NCBI GenBank assembly: GCA_001873285.1
Contig: MNYV01000043.1
Coordinates: 1 to 6,774, forward strand
Source: Nitrospirae bacterium CG2_30_53_67
GTDB taxonomy: Bacteria; CG2-30-53-67
Direction: 5' to 3'
Length of the DNA stretch: 6,774 bases
Shown: one piece after another, positions 4,755 through 6,774 of the stretch
Layout of the letters: each line of letters begins with the position of its first letter
How positions within the stretch are numbered: the stretch's first letter is position 1
Made by a program: the position numbers and the translations under genes
Notes under the pieces: model-generated
Database searches by the model: none
Told to the model about the DNA's origin: nothing
Seen by the model: only the letters and a program-made list of their open reading frames with translations

Positions 4755-6774
4755 TGATCTCCAAAATCATTGGATTCAGCGCGCAGAACAGGTTTGTTGT
4801 CTTCCTGATGGTCCTGTTTCTGGGCATATGGGGTTACTGGGCATTAAAAAACACCCCGCTCGATGCCATCCCGGATCTCAGCGACACCCAGGTCATCATC
4901 TACACGGAATGGCCGGGAAGAAGCCCGGACCTGGTGGAAGACCAGATCACCTACCCCATCACGTCCACACTGCTCGCTGCCCCCAAGGTGCAGGTCGTTC
5001 GAGGCTTCTCCTATCTCGGGAGTTCTTTCATCTACGTGATCTTCGAGGAGGGGACCGACATCTACTGGGCCAGAAGCAGGATCCTTGAATACCTGCAGGC
5101 CGTAAAAGGCAAGATCCCTGCCGATGTCAACCCCGTGCTCGGCCCGGATGCAACCAGTGTGGGATGGGGCTTCTCCTATGCCCTCGTGGATGAGGCCGGC
5201 CGGCACAACCTTGCGGAGCTGCGCTCGATCCAGGACTACAACGTCAAGCTTGCGCTGGAAAGTGTACCCGGCGTCTCCCAGGTCGCGAGCATCGGCGGAT
5301 TTGTGAAACAGTATCAGGTCACCATAGACCCGAACAGGCTCTCGGCATACGGGATTTCCATCATGAAAGTGATGGAGGCCGTCCGCAAAAGCAATAACGA
5401 CGTGGAAGGAAGGGTCCTGGAGTTTTCCGGGATCGAATATATGCTGAGGGGACGGGGGTACATCAAGACTGTTCAGGACCTGAAGGATATCCCTGTCGCG
5501 ACCGACGGCGCGGGCACGCCGGTCTTCCTCAGAGATGTGGCCACGGTACAGCTCGGCCCCGAGATCCGAAGAGGGGTCGCTGACCTGGACGGCAAAGGAG
5601 AAGTAGCCGGAGGGATCGTGGTTGTCCGGTTCGGTGAGAACGTCCTCAGCGTGATCGAGCGGGTCAAGGAGAAGTTCAAAACAGAGATCGCTCCAAGCCT
5701 TCCGGAAGGCGTGCACATGGTGACGACCTATGACCGCTCCGACCTGATCCTCCGGTCCATTGATACACTCAAGGAAGAGATCATCAAGCTCTCCATTGCC
5801 GTGAGCGTGGTCTGCATCATCTTTTTGTTTCACCTCCCGAGCGCCCTGGTCGTGATCCTGACGCTCCCCATCGCCATCCTTATTTCCTTCATCTGCATGC
5901 ACTATCTCGGTGTAACCTCGAACATCATGAGCCTGAGCGGCATCGCCATTGCCGTCGGCGCCATGGTGGACGCCTCAATCATCATGGTGGAGAACGCCCA
6001 CAAAAAGCTGGAGGAGTGGGAGGCTCACGGCGGAGAGGGGAGCAAAGCCGATGTCATCATTGAGGCCGCCAAAGAGGTGGGGCCATCTCTCTTCTTCTCG
6101 CTCCTCGTCATCACGGTCGGTTTTCTCCCGGTGTTCACGCTGCAGGCCCAGGCCGGAAGGCTCTTCAAACCCCTGGCCTACACCAAGACCTTTGCCATGC
6201 TCTTCTCCTCTTTCCTGGCCGTGACCCTGACGCCGGTATTGATGACCCTCTTTATCCGGGGCAAGATCAGACCGGAAGATAAGAATCCTATTATTGTGGT
6301 GCTGGGCAAGATCTATGAGCCGAGGGTCGGATTTTCTCTCAAGTACCCGAAGATAATCATTGTCTTCGCCGTCATCATCATGGCCCTGACCCTCTATCCG
6401 ATCCTCAAGCTCGGGTCCGAATTCATGCCGCCCCTCTATGAAGGGACCCTCTTCTACATGCCGGTGACCGTGCCGGCGGCATCCATCTCCGAGGTCACCA
6501 AGCTCCTTCAAATGCAGGACAGTCTCCTGAAGAAGATTCCGGAAGTAGCGCAGGTCTTCGGCAAGGCAGGACGGGCCGAGACGGCCACGGACCCGGCGCC
6601 GCTGGAGATGTTTGAAACCGTGATCAACCTCAAACCCGAATCCGAATGGAGGCCGGGGATGACGGTCGAGAAACTCAAAGACGAGATGAACGATGTCCTG
6701 ACCATTCCCGGCGTGTCCAATTCCTTCACCATGCCGATCAAGGCGAGAATCGACATGCTTGCGACAGGCATCCG
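4754..6774 (+). CDS. cusA: CusA-type heavy-metal RND transporter, 3' end beyond the window
   Basis: This proton-driven inner-membrane pump exports Cu(I)/Ag(I). About 673 codons are present of roughly 1040 usual, intact without stops or frameshifts. TM1 spans about 14-33, then the porter domain with DAIPDLSDTQVIIYTEWPG (37-55). TM2-TM4 lie at about 345-412, TM5-TM6 at about 446-501 and TM7 at about 533-553, followed by the second porter half. TM4 reads GIAIAVGAMVDASIIMVENA with Asp406 as the proton-relay Asp; this GAMVDA form marks the monovalent Cu/Ag subgroup, as opposed to the divalent CzcA form. By comparison with E. coli CusA recalled from memory, Met569, Met619 and Met668 match the Cu(I)-binding triad (573, 623, 672). 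Relay methionines 392, 404, 411, 482 and 497 match 391, 403, 410, 486 and 501. Position 271 is Ile here where E. coli has Met. The start ATG overlaps the adaptor stop by one base. It cannot be judged whether the C-terminal third is normal or fused to another domain. Confidence 0.93.
   Translation, partial: MISKIIGFSAQNRFVVFLMVLFLGIWGYWALKNTPLDAIPDLSDTQVIIYTEWPGRSPDLVEDQITYPITSTLLAAPKVQVVRGFSYLGSSFIYVIFEEGTDIYWARSRILEYLQAVKGKIPADVNPVLGPDATSVGWGFSYALVDEAGRHNLAELRSIQDYNVKLALESVPGVSQVASIGGFVKQYQVTIDPNRLSAYGISIMKVMEAVRKSNNDVEGRVLEFSGIEYMLRGRGYIKTVQDLKDIPVATDGAGTPVFLRDVATVQLGPEIRRGVADLDGKGEVAGGIVVVRFGENVLSVIERVKEKFKTEIAPSLPEGVHMVTTYDRSDLILRSIDTLKEEIIKLSIAVSVVCIIFLFHLPSALVVILTLPIAILISFICMHYLGVTSNIMSLSGIAIAVGAMVDASIIMVENAHKKLEEWEAHGGEGSKADVIIEAAKEVGPSLFFSLLVITVGFLPVFTLQAQAGRLFKPLAYTKTFAMLFSSFLAVTLTPVLMTLFIRGKIRPEDKNPIIVVLGKIYEPRVGFSLKYPKIIIVFAVIIMALTLYPILKLGSEFMPPLYEGTLFYMPVTVPAASISEVTKLLQMQDSLLKKIPEVAQVFGKAGRAETATDPAPLEMFETVINLKPESEWRPGMTVEKLKDEMNDVLTIPGVSNSFTMPIKARIDMLATGI

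Noticed and set aside
4844-5902. Long - strand open frame of 352 codons
   Set aside because: It is antisense to the transporter gene, whose + strand frame matches CusA throughout. The antisense frame has no family features and arises from codon composition.

Overview
The window holds a copper/silver-handling cluster from a diderm (Gram-negative) bacterium, with every supported gene on the + strand. The genes have moderately GC-rich codons, while the intergenic DNA is AT-richer and packed with palindromic dispersed repeats. That style, with a CusCBA-type tripartite pump, is compatible with Desulfobacterota, Nitrospirota or similar environmental proteobacteria. No marker gene is present, so the taxonomy is a guess.

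Layout. Positions 1-237 hold no gene; a large palindromic repeat fills about 70-211. Next is a small secreted Cys/His/Met-rich protein of unknown family (289-741). A 203-bp spacer follows, with short repeats in 29-bp phase and a good sigma70-type promoter. This promoter leads into a very Met-rich periplasmic repeat protein (945-1439), followed 39 nt later by a YtkA-like lipoprotein with a regular Met ladder (1479-1871). A 320-bp gap (1872-2191) is a mosaic of at least three repeat types, with a curious short upstream ORF at its right edge. Then come the pump genes: a TolC/CusC-type outer-membrane channel (2192 or 2210 to 3487), a CusB-type adaptor (3555-4754) and a CusA-type RND transporter (4754 to beyond 6774), which is intact as far as it can be read but cut by the window end.

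Function. The transporter carries the sequence signature of the monovalent (Cu+/Ag+) branch of heavy-metal RND pumps. All three Met residues of the periplasmic Cu(I) site and most of the methionine relay known from E. coli CusA are present. The adaptor lacks N-terminal methionines and no CusF gene is seen. The three small secreted proteins, all rich in thioether or thiol ligands, are therefore plausible periplasmic copper binders that buffer metal or hand it to the pump. This is inference; no function has been shown for the first two. No regulator gene lies in the window.

The best candidates for something little described are the Met-rich repeat protein, the Cys-rich protein and the three-protein periplasmic set ahead of cusCBA. 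The repeat mosaic and the chain of overlapping ATGA junctions before the channel gene also deserve a look.
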